Source: Cytobacillus luteolus (GTDB lineage Bacteria > Bacillota > Bacilli > Bacillales > Bacillaceae_L). From it: a stretch of 64,000 nucleotides of DNA. Position 1 is the first letter of the stretch. Every line of letters starts with the position of its first letter. Where the stretch lies: assembly GCF_017873715.1 (NCBI RefSeq), contig NZ_JAGGKM010000006.1:124001-188000 (forward strand), given 5' to 3'. Both the position numbers and the translations under genes were made by a program. The notes below the pieces were generated by a model, which saw only the letters and a program-made list of their open reading frames with translations, had not been told where the DNA came from and ran no database searches. Below, in pieces: positions 1 through 7,596 of this stretch.

Positions 1-1
1 A

Positions 2-31
2 CCTCTCATATAATGAGGGGTATTTTTCTTT
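2..31 (+). terminator. Intrinsic terminator of a gene left of the window
   Basis: Arms at 2-9 and 13-20 pair over 8 bp with one G.U pair and a 3-nt loop, followed by a T-rich run. It probably ends a + strand transcript whose gene lies outside the window. Confidence 0.6.
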
Positions 32-70
32 TCAACTATAAAATTTTCACTTTTATTCTCAATGATCATA

Positions 71-93
71 TGCTATAATTAAAATAATTATAA
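71..93 (+). promoter_or_regulatory. Extended -10 promoter with overlapping PerR box for pfeT
   Basis: An extended -10 (TGCTATAAT) lies at 71-79. It overlaps TTAAAATAATTATAA at 79-93, which matches the PerR consensus TTATAATNATTATAA at 13 of 14 defined positions. The operator covers the expected start of transcription, so bound PerR should block initiation. PerR control of the iron-efflux ATPase PfeT is established in B. subtilis; the box here is read directly from the sequence. Confidence 0.8.
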
Positions 94-115
94 AGTAAAA
101 ATAATTTAAAAGAAT

Positions 116-142
116 GCTGCTAATCCCTTTGGATTTGGCAGC
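116..142 (+). other. Hairpin in the pfeT leader
   Basis: Nested inverted repeats GCTGC/GCAGC (116-120, 138-142) and AATCC/GGATT (122-126, 131-135) form a hairpin between the PerR promoter and the start codon, followed by a modest T-rich stretch. It could be a weak attenuator or an mRNA-stabilising stem; nothing in the sequence decides between these. Confidence 0.4.
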
Positions 143-211
143 TTTAGCTGTTTTATAGGGCTAATGATTGTGATTATTTTTCTCAATTAGAAAATGACAG
201 GGGGAATTATT

Positions 212-2152
212 ATGAGCACTGAAGCAAAAGCTACAACACGCCAACATCAACATTATCAATTAGATGCACAAGATAAACCAAATTTACTTAGCAGAATTGC
301 CCCACACGCTGAGTTAATTGCAGCCATTTTATGTGGAGTACTTATTTTAGTTGGTTGGATCGTTTCAAAATTAAATTTCGAAACAGCTTCTATTATTTTA
401 TTTATTTCAGCCTTTGTTATAGGAGGTTTTGCGAAAGCAAAGGAAGGTATTGAATCTACCATTAAAGAAAAAGAATTGAATGTTGAAATGTTGATGATAT
501 TCGCAGCAATTGGTTCTGCAATCATCGGCTATTGGACAGAAGGAGCTATTTTAATTTTTATCTTCGCATTAAGTGGAGCCTTGGAAACATATACGATGAA
601 CAAAAGTAACAGAGAAATTTCAGCTCTAATGGAACTACAACCTGAAGAAGCAACCCTTCTACGGAATGGGATGGAAAAGGTTGTTCATGTTTCAAGTCTT
701 CAGCTTGGTGACCATATCTTAGTTAAACCTGGTGAGCGTATCCCAAGTGATGGTGTTCTTGTTAAAGGTCAAACAACAGTTGACGAAGCTACAATTACCG
801 GTGAATCACTACCTGTTTCAAAGCTAGTTGATGATACGGTATTTGCTGGCACTGTGAACCTGCGAGGATCAGTAACGATAAAAGTAACAAAGCTAAGTAG
901 CGAAACTTTATTCCAAAAAATTATCCAGTTAGTACAATCAGCTCAGAGTGAAAAATCTCCTTCACAACAATTTATAGAAAGATTTGAGGGCAAATACGTA
1001 AAAGTAGTTCTTGCAGTTGTTGCGCTAATGATGTTTTTACCATATTTCTTGTTGGATTGGAGTTGGAACGAGACCTTTTATCGTGCAATGATCTTACTTG
1101 TAGTAGCATCACCTTGTGCGTTAGTTGCTTCTATTACTCCAGCTACACTTTCAGCCATTTCAAACGGGGCGAAAAAAGGAATTCTGTTTAAAGGCGGAGT
1201 TCATCTTGAAAGACTAGGTCATTTAAATGCAATTGCCTTTGATAAAACAGGTACTTTAACAAAAGGTAAACCTGAGATTACGGATGTACTTGTCCGAGAT
1301 AACATAGATAAAGAGGAGTTTTTACTAACAGTTGCTTCTATTGAAAATCACTCAAACCATCCATTGGCTCAATCCATTGTTAGTCACACAAAGACAACAC
1401 TTAACCGAGATCTTCTGCAACCTGATGGATTAGAAGATATTTCTGGCTGGGGAGTTATTGGTACCATTGGAGCTAAAAAGTGGAAAATTGGTAAGGCTGA
1501 CTTTGTGGATAAAGATGACGCCACAGCATTTTCAAATGGAATTTCTAAAGAGTTAGCTGCACAAGGAAAAACAATCGTGTATGTACAAGATAACGAAGGA
1601 ATCATTGGCTTAATAGCACTAAAAGATACCATCCGTAAAGAAACGAAAGAAGCTATGGCACAATTAAAAGACTTAGGGATATACACGGTTATGCTGACAG
1701 GGGATGGCCATAAAACAGCTGAAGCCATAGCAAATGAAGCTCAGATAGATCATCATATCGCGGAATGTCTACCCGAAGCGAAGGTTGAACATTTAAAGGA
1801 TTTAAAGCGAAAGTATATGAATGTTGCAATGATTGGCGATGGAATCAATGATGCACCTGCACTTGCTACAGCAAATGTAGGAATTGCAATGGGAGAAGGA
1901 ACAGATGTAGCCTTAGAGACAGCTGATGTGGTTTTAATGAAGAATGACTTATCAAGAATTACAGAAGCCATCAAACTTTCAAGACGTATGAATACAATCA
2001 TTAAACAAAATATCATCTTTTCAATCAGTGTTATTATGTTGCTTATTTGTACAAATTTTTTACAAATCATTGACCTTCCATTTGGGGTAATCGGGCACGA
2101 AGGAAGTACAATCCTTGTTATTTTAAACGGACTACGTCTTTTAAAAGGGTAA
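212..2152 (+). CDS. pfeT: P1B-4-type metal-efflux ATPase (PfeT/ZosA family)
   Basis: Membrane P-type ATPase of 646 aa, expected to export Fe(II) and possibly Co/Zn at the cost of ATP. Visible motifs are the A-domain TGES (about residue 185), the membrane metal-site motif SPC (about 300), the phosphorylated DKTGTLT (Asp about 344), the NHP loop of heavy-metal pumps (about 383) and the hinge GDGINDAP (about 541). SPC instead of CPC, and the absence of an N-terminal CxxC domain, fit the P1B-4 class. The ATG at 212 is chosen over 194 because an AGGGGG ribosome site precedes it. The PerR box upstream supports the PfeT assignment: iron detoxification during peroxide stress. Confidence 0.88.
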   Translation: MSTEAKATTRQHQHYQLDAQDKPNLLSRIAPHAELIAAILCGVLILVGWIVSKLNFETASIILFISAFVIGGFAKAKEGIESTIKEKELNVEMLMIFAAIGSAIIGYWTEGAILIFIFALSGALETYTMNKSNREISALMELQPEEATLLRNGMEKVVHVSSLQLGDHILVKPGERIPSDGVLVKGQTTVDEATITGESLPVSKLVDDTVFAGTVNLRGSVTIKVTKLSSETLFQKIIQLVQSAQSEKSPSQQFIERFEGKYVKVVLAVVALMMFLPYFLLDWSWNETFYRAMILLVVASPCALVASITPATLSAISNGAKKGILFKGGVHLERLGHLNAIAFDKTGTLTKGKPEITDVLVRDNIDKEEFLLTVASIENHSNHPLAQSIVSHTKTTLNRDLLQPDGLEDISGWGVIGTIGAKKWKIGKADFVDKDDATAFSNGISKELAAQGKTIVYVQDNEGIIGLIALKDTIRKETKEAMAQLKDLGIYTVMLTGDGHKTAEAIANEAQIDHHIAECLPEAKVEHLKDLKRKYMNVAMIGDGINDAPALATANVGIAMGEGTDVALETADVVLMKNDLSRITEAIKLSRRMNTIIKQNIIFSISVIMLLICTNFLQIIDLPFGVIGHEGSTILVILNGLRLLKG

Positions 2153-2160
2153 AACGAAGA

Positions 2161-2196
2161 ATGGTGTCAGGAATGGATCCTGACACCATTTAATTT
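2161..2196. terminator. Bidirectional terminator, 12-bp perfect stem
   Basis: Arms 2161-2172 and 2178-2189 pair perfectly around a 5-nt loop, with a T-rich tail on the + side. It separates the convergent pfeT and the 34-codon gene. Its GGTGTCAGGA core recurs in the terminator at 7561. Confidence 0.85.
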
Positions 2197-2198
2197 AT

Positions 2199-2303
2199 TT
2201 AGTGATAACCGTTGCTTCCGTTTGCGCTACCACTTGTCTTATGCTTAGGACGAGATTTCCCTTTTTGCTTAGTACCGCCGTCTTTTTTCGTATGCTTTGC
2301 CAT
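2199..2303 (-). CDS. 34-aa basic, Gly/Lys-rich small protein
   Basis: A 34-codon ORF reading MAKHTKKDGG...GSNGYH with a very strong GAGGGGG ribosome site 8 nt before its ATG and a terminator directly after its stop. The peptide is highly basic and low in hydrophobic residues, which recalls minor small acid-soluble spore proteins, but I do not recognise the family. The ribosome site and terminator make a real gene likely. Function unknown. Confidence 0.65.
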   Translation of the reverse strand: MAKHTKKDGGTKQKGKSRPKHKTSGSANGSNGYH

Positions 2304-2468
2304 AATGGTAACCCCCCTCATTTTCTATGTAAAGACATAATGTCCTTACTCCTATAGTATGACCTTCAGGCTAGAAAACACGTAGGGAAGTTTCAGGTAA
2401 TTATTTTGGTTCTTTTTGTTGTTCACATCACACTTTGAATCCGTTTCCTCACCGATTCTAACAACTAT

Positions 2469-3308
2469 CTATTTCACACTTCTCACTCTATGGCAATTCA
2501 AAATGGCATTTATTTCTCCGCCTAGTATGATGATCATCCCAGACAAGTAAAACCAAATCATTAAGACGATAATCCCTCCAAGACTTCCATAAGTAGCCGT
2601 ATAGTTACCAAAGTTACTTACATAATAGGAAAAAGCCAGAGAAACAAACATCCAGCCAAAAGTGGCAAAGAAAGAACCTGTTAATACTTCCCTAATTTTC
2701 AACTTTCGATTCGGTGCAATGTAATATAAGAATGTAAATACAACAAATAAAATCAATGCACTGAGTATCCATCTTGCGGCATTCCAGATGTCTAAAAAGT
2801 GTTCTGACAATCCGAATGAAGAAAATACAAAAATTCCTATTTGCTTCCCAAAAACAGGTAACAATAAGGCCACAATAATCACAAAAACCATCGCAAACGT
2901 TAAAAGTACCGAAATCGCACGAGCAACAATAAATGATCGTGTCTCCTTGACATCATAAGCACGATTGAATGCTCTTACAACCGCATTAATTCCATTTGAG
3001 GCAGACCAAATGGTAGCTATGATACCAAAAGACAATAACTTACCATTATGACTTCCAAGAATTGAATTCAAATTCTCTTCAATCATATCCATCGTTTGTC
3101 CAGGAGCATATTCACGGATAAAGTTTAATACATCCACTTGAGAAATTGGTAGAAATCCGATAAGAGTTACTAAAAAAATTAGAAAAGGAAATAAAGACAG
3201 CAAAAAGAAATACGCAAGTTCTGCTGATAATCCTCCTACCTCATCCTCACCAAAACGCTTAAATAGCTCCTTTAGGAAGGAGAGATTAAAGCCACTCTTC
3301 TCGCTCAT
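2469..3308 (-). CDS. yfkH: YihY/BrkB-family membrane protein
   Basis: A 279-aa integral membrane protein with about six hydrophobic segments. It carries the family signatures GLSAELAYFFLLSLFPFLIF near the N terminus, WSASNGINAVVRAFNRAYD in the middle, and YGSLGGIIVLMIWFYLSGMI near the end. Length and motifs fit the UPF0761/YihY family (B. subtilis YfkH); the biochemical role of the family is not settled. The second of two adjacent ATGs (3308) is 7 nt from the AGAGGGG ribosome site and is preferred. It follows the YtxH-type gene by 1-4 nt, so both are co-transcribed and probably translationally coupled. Confidence 0.85.
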   Translation of the reverse strand: MSEKSGFNLSFLKELFKRFGEDEVGGLSAELAYFFLLSLFPFLIFLVTLIGFLPISQVDVLNFIREYAPGQTMDMIEENLNSILGSHNGKLLSFGIIATIWSASNGINAVVRAFNRAYDVKETRSFIVARAISVLLTFAMVFVIIVALLLPVFGKQIGIFVFSSFGLSEHFLDIWNAARWILSALILFVVFTFLYYIAPNRKLKIREVLTGSFFATFGWMFVSLAFSYYVSNFGNYTATYGSLGGIIVLMIWFYLSGMIIILGGEINAILNCHRVRSVK

Positions 3309-3312
3309 CATT

Positions 3313-3672
3313 TCACCCCTCTATTTTAGAGTTTTTTTCTCCCTCTAACGTGATTGTTTTTGCAAAAGCATCTTTTGTTTCTTTAATCATGCCTATCATT
3401 TCTGGTGTTTTTTCATTTAGTTCATTTACTTTTGTTGCTAGAAATTGCACATCTTCTGTTATTTCAGTAATCGTTGAACGAACCATTCTAATATTGTCTC
3501 TAATTTTCCCTGTTACTACTTCTGGATTTTTTAAGATTTTAGCGGATTTTCTAGAGACAACCTTGCCATTCTTTATAACCGTTTCTCTCGTATCTTTATC
3601 GAATAGTGATACCACTGCCCCTATAGCTGCTCCTATTAGCATACTTTCCACTAACTTGTTTCGTTTGGCCAT
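3313..3672 (-). CDS. YtxH-type general-stress protein
   Basis: A 119-aa protein starting with a short Gly/Ala-rich hydrophobic segment (LIGAAIGAVVSLFDKDTRE), which is typical of YtxH-domain proteins. A long charged, probably coiled-coil region follows. Proteins of this kind are stress-induced and membrane-associated in Bacillus; their molecular job is unclear. It is the first gene of a two-gene unit with yfkH. I see no clear SigB promoter upstream. Confidence 0.7.
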   Translation of the reverse strand: MAKRNKLVESMLIGAAIGAVVSLFDKDTRETVIKNGKVVSRKSAKILKNPEVVTGKIRDNIRMVRSTITEITEDVQFLATKVNELNEKTPEMIGMIKETKDAFAKTITLEGEKNSKIEG

Positions 3673-3871
3673 TTCATAATCTCTCCTCTTTTAGATTCCA
3701 TATGTATTATGATAATTGATGTTCCTTTTGAATTTTTTCAAGAAGACTTTTTTATGCTAATTACCAATAACATACCATTGATTATTAACAATTTCATCCT
3801 CCTAATATATATTCCCATTATGGAACATGATACAATATAAAGATAACTGTAGTATAGAAAGGAATGTAACC

Positions 3872-4099
3872 ATGGATTTAACTCAAAAATCTGTTGAGAA
3901 CGTAGAGTATATGATTGAACAAATAAAAGAAAAATTAAAAGTATTAAATCTAGGAGCAATTAAACCATCTCATTTCAACGAGGAAATGTACGAAGAGCTA
4001 AGAGATATTTATGACTTGGTCATGAAAAAGGCATCTTTTAGTCCAAATGAAATGCAAGCCATCGTTGAGGAACTAGGATCTCTACGTAAAGGGTTATAA
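3872..4099 (+). CDS. yfkK: DUF1128/UPF0435 family protein (YfkK)
   Basis: A 75-aa soluble, mainly helical protein. The pattern [20 protein letters not shown], followed by [14 protein letters not shown] and [14 protein letters not shown], matches YfkK-family proteins of Bacillus. The ATG at 3872 has a ribosome site (AAAGGA); the upstream in-frame ATG at 3827 does not. Function unknown. It is divergent from the yfkH unit, as part of a cluster that resembles the yfk region of B. subtilis. Confidence 0.8.
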   Translation: MDLTQKSVENVEYMIEQIKEKLKVLNLGAIKPSHFNEEMYEELRDIYDLVMKKASFSPNEMQAIVEELGSLRKGL

Positions 4100-4122
4100 T
4101 ACATAATTCAGTGAAATTTTAT

Positions 4123-4156
4123 CATTCCCCTGCATATAAGTTAATAAAGGGGAGTG
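4123..4156 (+). promoter_or_regulatory. Hairpin that covers the ribosome site of the next gene
   Basis: CATTCCCCT (4123-4131) pairs with AGGGGAGTG (4148-4156) over 9 bp with one G.U pair. The 3' arm contains the AAAGGGGA ribosome site of the gene starting at 4162, so the fold would limit its translation. Confidence 0.4.
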
Positions 4157-4161
4157 ATCAA

Positions 4162-4317
4162 ATGGTTGGAATGTGGCTTACTACTTTAGGGTTGGTTTTC
4201 TTTCTAATGATTACTGTTGTGTTTTTACTTTATACCCTAAAAGGACCTCTTGATTCTAGAGATTCCTATTATGTTGACCCATTGCCTAAGGACCAAGATC
4301 CACCGAATCAAAAATAG
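4162..4317 (+). CDS. 51-aa single-pass membrane protein
   Basis: A 51-aa ORF with one transmembrane helix (about residues 5-25, rich in Leu/Phe/Val) and a polar C-terminal tail containing DSYYVDPLPKDQDPP. The start is set by AAAGGGGA 5-9 nt upstream of the ATG; a longer reading from GTG 4111 lacks a ribosome site. A strong terminator follows at 4325. I do not recognise the family; the layout suggests a small membrane-anchored accessory peptide. Confidence 0.6.
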   Translation: MVGMWLTTLGLVFFLMITVVFLLYTLKGPLDSRDSYYVDPLPKDQDPPNQK

Positions 4318-4324
4318 AAATTTG

Positions 4325-4359
4325 AATTACCTACCTATATTTTGGTAGGTAATTTTTTT
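4325..4359 (+). terminator. Intrinsic terminator
   Basis: An 11-bp perfect stem (4325-4335 with 4344-4354) is followed by a run of seven T. It ends the yfkK and small membrane protein transcript. Confidence 0.9.
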
Positions 4360-4403
4360 GTTTTTTGCTGTTACAAGATATAATTATCTAGAGGTGACTA
4401 CAT

Positions 4404-5270
4404 TTGGATACAATAACACATACCATGTTCGGTTTAACTTTATATGGATCAATTGATAAAAAAGGTATGGATAAGGATATGAAACGATCGTTGTTCATAA
4501 CCTCCATTGTCGGAAGTCAAATTCCGGATATAGATGTCGTTTCACAGCTCTGGGATTCTGAAGGAATGTATCAAATGTGGCATAGAGGAATCACTCATTC
4601 TCTTTTTTTAGTACCACTCTGGGCACTTCTTATTTGGGGACTATGCTACTTACTTTTTAAAGTTAAGGATAAACGAATCTTTTATACTGGGCTTGTTGCT
4701 GTTTTTATACATAATACAGCTGACTTGTTTAACGCCTGGGGGACCGGATATTTCGAACCTATTTCACAGATGCGGATTACATTCGGAACCATACCAATTA
4801 TTGATTTTGTCTACTGGACCATTATGATTGGGGCTTTTATTTTTACGAGGTACGCAAAAGAAAATAAGCATCGGATTTTTAAGCTTGCATGGATCCTTAT
4901 GATTTTGCATGTGAGCATTCAGTCTGCACAAGGCTACTTAATCTACAATGAACATGAAAAGGAATATGATCAATTAGCCCTTTCCGCAAGCTTCATACCA
5001 TGGAATTATTCGATTATCGGGAAAAAAGAAAATGTTGTTGAAATTAAGGATGTTTCTTTATTTACAGGGGCTACCCATAAGCATACCCTTGAATCCCAGG
5101 AAGATGCTAACCTTGATCAGCTATTTAGTGAGCGACCAGAGGCAAAAACATTATATCAGTGGTCTCCTTTTGTCGTAGTTGTGGATGATGACGAACGACT
5201 TGGCGTATACGACCCTCGATTTTACAGAGGTGGCCAATCCTTTTTATTTGAATACATTGAAAAGCAATAA
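4404..5270 (+). CDS. yfhP: YfhP-like metal-dependent membrane hydrolase (YdjM family)
   Basis: A 288-aa integral membrane protein of the YdjM/YfhP family. It starts with MDTITHTMFGLTLYG and has the family's His/Asp motifs: DTITH near the N terminus, SQIPDIDV at about 42-49 and HRGITHS at about 62-68. Five or so hydrophobic segments follow, then a soluble C-terminal domain of about 80 residues. The family is annotated as metal-dependent hydrolases; the substrate is unknown. Initiation is at TTG 4404, placed 6 nt after GAGGTGA; no ATG fits. Confidence 0.85.
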   Translation: MDTITHTMFGLTLYGSIDKKGMDKDMKRSLFITSIVGSQIPDIDVVSQLWDSEGMYQMWHRGITHSLFLVPLWALLIWGLCYLLFKVKDKRIFYTGLVAVFIHNTADLFNAWGTGYFEPISQMRITFGTIPIIDFVYWTIMIGAFIFTRYAKENKHRIFKLAWILMILHVSIQSAQGYLIYNEHEKEYDQLALSASFIPWNYSIIGKKENVVEIKDVSLFTGATHKHTLESQEDANLDQLFSERPEAKTLYQWSPFVVVVDDDERLGVYDPRFYRGGQSFLFEYIEKQ

Positions 5271-5303
5271 CCAGATTACCTTGGGGTTCTCTGGTTATTT
5301 TTT
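5266..5303. terminator. Bidirectional terminator overlapping both stop codons
   Basis: A 10-bp stem (5266-5275 with 5290-5299) is followed by T6. It overlaps the end of yfhP on the + strand and the stop codon of the acetyltransferase on the - strand. Confidence 0.8.
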
Positions 5304-5837
5304 ATATTCCATCAACCAACAGTCCTGCATAACCCCTTCATGGAGCTCCTGCTCAGGAAGATACTTCACCTTAACAAATCCACATTTTTCATAGCAACGA
5401 ATGGCCCGTTCATTTCGTGCCTGAGGATCCATAATGACCCTAGACGCCAACCCGCTATCAATCAAAAAATCGCCAACCTTACTAACTAGTTCAGATCCAA
5501 TCCCTCTATTCCAAAACTCTGGTTCCCCGATAAACTGATCCATTCCATAGATAGGCTCTTCTACAGGATAATTGTATTGCTCTTTATCCTCTATAGTTGA
5601 AGGATAAAATTGCAGGTATCCGATTGGTAGACCGTTGTATTCAATTATACAAGGCGTTATACCACGGTCCATTTTATGAAAAAACACTTCTTTCACCTTT
5701 TTTAGATCATGTGGGTTATCTCTACCCTCATAAAACTCTAATACTCTTTCATCCGTTAACCATTTAGCTAGCAAGCTAGCATCTTCTTCCGTAAGGTTGC
5801 GGATTCGTAAACTTTCATTCTCAAGAATCGTGCTCAT
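5295..5837 (-). CDS. GNAT acetyltransferase related to AAC(6')-Ie
   Basis: A 180-aa GNAT protein. Blocks KWLTDERVLEFYEGRD, YGMDQFIGEPEFWNRGIG and DPQARNERAIRCYEKCGF, plus the ending LPEQELHEGVMQDCWLMEY, are very close to my memory of the acetyltransferase half of the staphylococcal/enterococcal bifunctional AacA-AphD enzyme. RGIGSE is the acetyl-CoA loop. It would N6'-acetylate aminoglycosides, or a related native amine. The ATG at 5837 follows GGGGAG; two upstream ATGs (5858, 5849) lack spacing to a ribosome site. No phosphotransferase half is attached. It is flanked by core genes and two Spo0A-like boxes, so it looks intrinsic rather than acquired. Confidence 0.8.
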   Translation of the reverse strand: MSTILENESLRIRNLTEEDASLLAKWLTDERVLEFYEGRDNPHDLKKVKEVFFHKMDRGITPCIIEYNGLPIGYLQFYPSTIEDKEQYNYPVEEPIYGMDQFIGEPEFWNRGIGSELVSKVGDFLIDSGLASRVIMDPQARNERAIRCYEKCGFVKVKYLPEQELHEGVMQDCWLMEYKK

Positions 5838-5850
5838 AGCTCTCCCCATG

Positions 5851-5877
5851 TTCGACATGTTAGTGGCAAATGTCGAA
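5851..5877 (-). promoter_or_regulatory. Two inverted Spo0A-like boxes
   Basis: TTCGACA (5851-5857) and TGTCGAA (5871-5877) are both exact copies of the core 0A box TGTCGAA, in opposite orientation with centres 20 bp apart. They lie directly upstream of the acetyltransferase ribosome site. Regulation by Spo0A is an inference from the motif alone. Confidence 0.4.
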
Positions 5878-5885
5878 AACTTTCT

Positions 5886-6251
5886 TTAAAATTTGTTGTG
5901 AATCTTCATTTGATAATCTTTAAAAACAGCTGAATTAGATGTATTTCTTTTTTTCATTACGTCGTTTAATCTAAGGAGTTTTTCGTTTAGTTTTTTCGTT
6001 AAAATGACTTTTTGTTCTTCATCTTCACATGCTCTAAGGAGGTCTTCGATGCTCATTAGTTCTTTCCTAATTTCACTTTCCTCGAGCATCCCTGCGTTTT
6101 TCATGACCTTGTAGGCGATTCGGAGACTTTCGGGAATGGACGATAAGTCCTCAAGCTTTAAAGGCTTACCTTTTCCTGGCAAATTGTCAAACTCACCATC
6201 TTTTATTGCTCGTCTAATTTTATCTTCAGAAACAATTGATGAAAAATCCAT
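5886..6251 (-). CDS. DUF1992 (DnaJ-related domain) protein
   Basis: A 121-aa protein. The signature DKIRRAIKDGEFDNLPGKGKP and the following SIPESLRIAYKVMKNAGMLEE match the DUF1992 domain, found in bacterial proteins and in the mammalian DNAJC28. The remainder is helical and charged. Function unknown; it has no J domain here. ATG 6251 is preferred because AAGGAGTGA precedes it, whereas the upstream in-frame ATG 6269 has none. Confidence 0.75.
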   Translation of the reverse strand: MDFSSIVSEDKIRRAIKDGEFDNLPGKGKPLKLEDLSSIPESLRIAYKVMKNAGMLEESEIRKELMSIEDLLRACEDEEQKVILTKKLNEKLLRLNDVMKKRNTSNSAVFKDYQMKIHNKF

Positions 6252-6420
6252 TAAACTCACTCCTTCCATACCTTTATTTTACACTGTACTCATAATGTTT
6301 ACTTAGTATTTTTAAAAGAATTGCGACAATATTGTGAAAGACTTCTTTCGACAGCTACCCCCATAAATCGACGTTTTCAAAAGAATAATTTATGAAATTC
6401 GAACTCTTTGGAGGATGAGA

Positions 6421-7431
6421 ATGATGTTAAATAATATGGAAATTGGTATTGATTTAGGAACTGCAAATGTTTTAGTGTATTGTAAAAACAAAGGAATTAT
6501 TATAAACGAGCCATCAGTTGTTGCCGTTGATACAGAAACAAAGAAGGTAGTTGCTGTTGGAACGGATGCGAAGTTAATGATTGGTAAAACACCTGAAAAA
6601 ATTGTCGCGGTAAGACCCTTGAAACAGGGTGTTATTGCTGACTACAACTTAACGACAGAAATGTTGCGTCATTTCATGAAAAAAGCAACACAGATTTTAG
6701 GATTCACCTTCCGCAAACCAAATGTTGTTGTTTGTACACCGTCTGGCGCAACCTCTGTTGAACGTAGAGCGATCCAAGATGCCATTAAAAACTGTGGAGC
6801 GAAGCAGGTATTTCTTATTGAAGAGCCTGTTGCAGCAGCAATCGGATCAAACTTACCGGTTGATGAACCGGTAGCCAATGTGGTAGTTGATATCGGTGGT
6901 GGAACGACCGAAGTTGCCATCATCTCTTTTGGTGGTGTTGTTACATGCCACTCTATCCGAACAGGTGGCGACAAAATGGATGAGGACATTATTCAAGCTG
7001 TACGAAAAAATTACAATATCTTAATTGGAGATCGCACAGCCGAGCAGATCAAGATTGAGATTGGCTATGCACTTATTGACCATGAGGTATTGAAAATGCA
7101 GGTTAGAGGAAGAGATCTTCTAACTGGCTTGCCAAAAACGATTGAACTGAACTCTTATGAGATACGAGAGATATTGAAAGAATCATTATTACAAATACTA
7201 GAAGCGGTACGCGCTACTCTAGAGGATTGTCCACCTGAACTAAGCGGTGACATTGTTGACAGAGGTGTTATCTTAACAGGAGGCGGTGCACTTCTTAAAG
7301 GACTCACCGACTGGATGAAAGATGAGATTTTTGTACCTGTTCATTTATCACCAAATCCACAAGAAGCCGTTGCGATCGGAACAGGAAAATCATTGAGTAT
7401 CATTAAAACACTTGAAAGAATTGCAAAATAA
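6421..7431 (+). CDS. mreBH: MreB-family actin homologue MreBH
   Basis: A 336-aa actin-like cell-shape protein. It has phosphate-1 [13 protein letters not shown], the connecting block [17 protein letters not shown], phosphate-2 [15 protein letters not shown] and the adenosine motif [11 protein letters not shown]. It assembles under the membrane and directs lateral wall synthesis and hydrolases. It resembles B. subtilis MreBH more than MreB or Mbl (for example [18 protein letters not shown]). GGAGG at 6410-6414 puts the start at ATG 6421. A single ACCCCC at 6357-6362 recalls the -35 of SigI, which drives mreBH in B. subtilis, but no good -10 sits at the right distance. It stands alone, not in a mreBCD operon. 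Confidence 0.88.
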   Translation: MMLNNMEIGIDLGTANVLVYCKNKGIIINEPSVVAVDTETKKVVAVGTDAKLMIGKTPEKIVAVRPLKQGVIADYNLTTEMLRHFMKKATQILGFTFRKPNVVVCTPSGATSVERRAIQDAIKNCGAKQVFLIEEPVAAAIGSNLPVDEPVANVVVDIGGGTTEVAIISFGGVVTCHSIRTGGDKMDEDIIQAVRKNYNILIGDRTAEQIKIEIGYALIDHEVLKMQVRGRDLLTGLPKTIELNSYEIREILKESLLQILEAVRATLEDCPPELSGDIVDRGVILTGGGALLKGLTDWMKDEIFVPVHLSPNPQEAVAIGTGKSLSIIKTLERIAK

Positions 7432-7436
7432 TAATC

Positions 7437-7560
7437 AAAAGCGAAAGCGCCTTGTTCAGCTCCAATAAGCAAATGTTCTGTGCCCTAAAAGTCTGCACTG
7501 TGACTTTTTGGGCGAAGATTATTTGACCTCGAGGGGCTAGGCGATGGAGCAAAACGGCGA
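7437..7560 (+). repeat. Intergenic repeat element with internal hairpin
   Basis: A non-coding block that begins AAAGCGAAAGCGCCTTG and ends near GGAGCAAAACGGCG. The ends are partly complementary. The centre holds a perfect 12-bp hairpin, GCCCTAAAAGTC (7482-7493) with GACTTTTTGGGC (7502-7513). From memory it resembles a class of short interspersed elements in Bacillus intergenic regions; only one copy is in this window. Confidence 0.55.
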
Positions 7561-7596
7561 AAGGGTGTCAGGACAATTTCTGACACCCTTTTAATC
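7561..7596. terminator. Bidirectional terminator
   Basis: AAGGGTGTCAG (7561-7571) pairs perfectly with CTGACACCCTT (7580-7590), followed by T-rich sequence on both strands. It closes the mreBH transcript and the convergent acetyltransferase gene. Confidence 0.8.

Noticed and set aside
3738-3791. 17-codon ORF on the - strand (TTG start) with a perfect TAGGAGG ribosome site upstream of the YtxH-type gene
   Set aside because: Too short to support as a gene; no conserved pattern, and AT-rich sequence gives such hydrophobic frames by chance.
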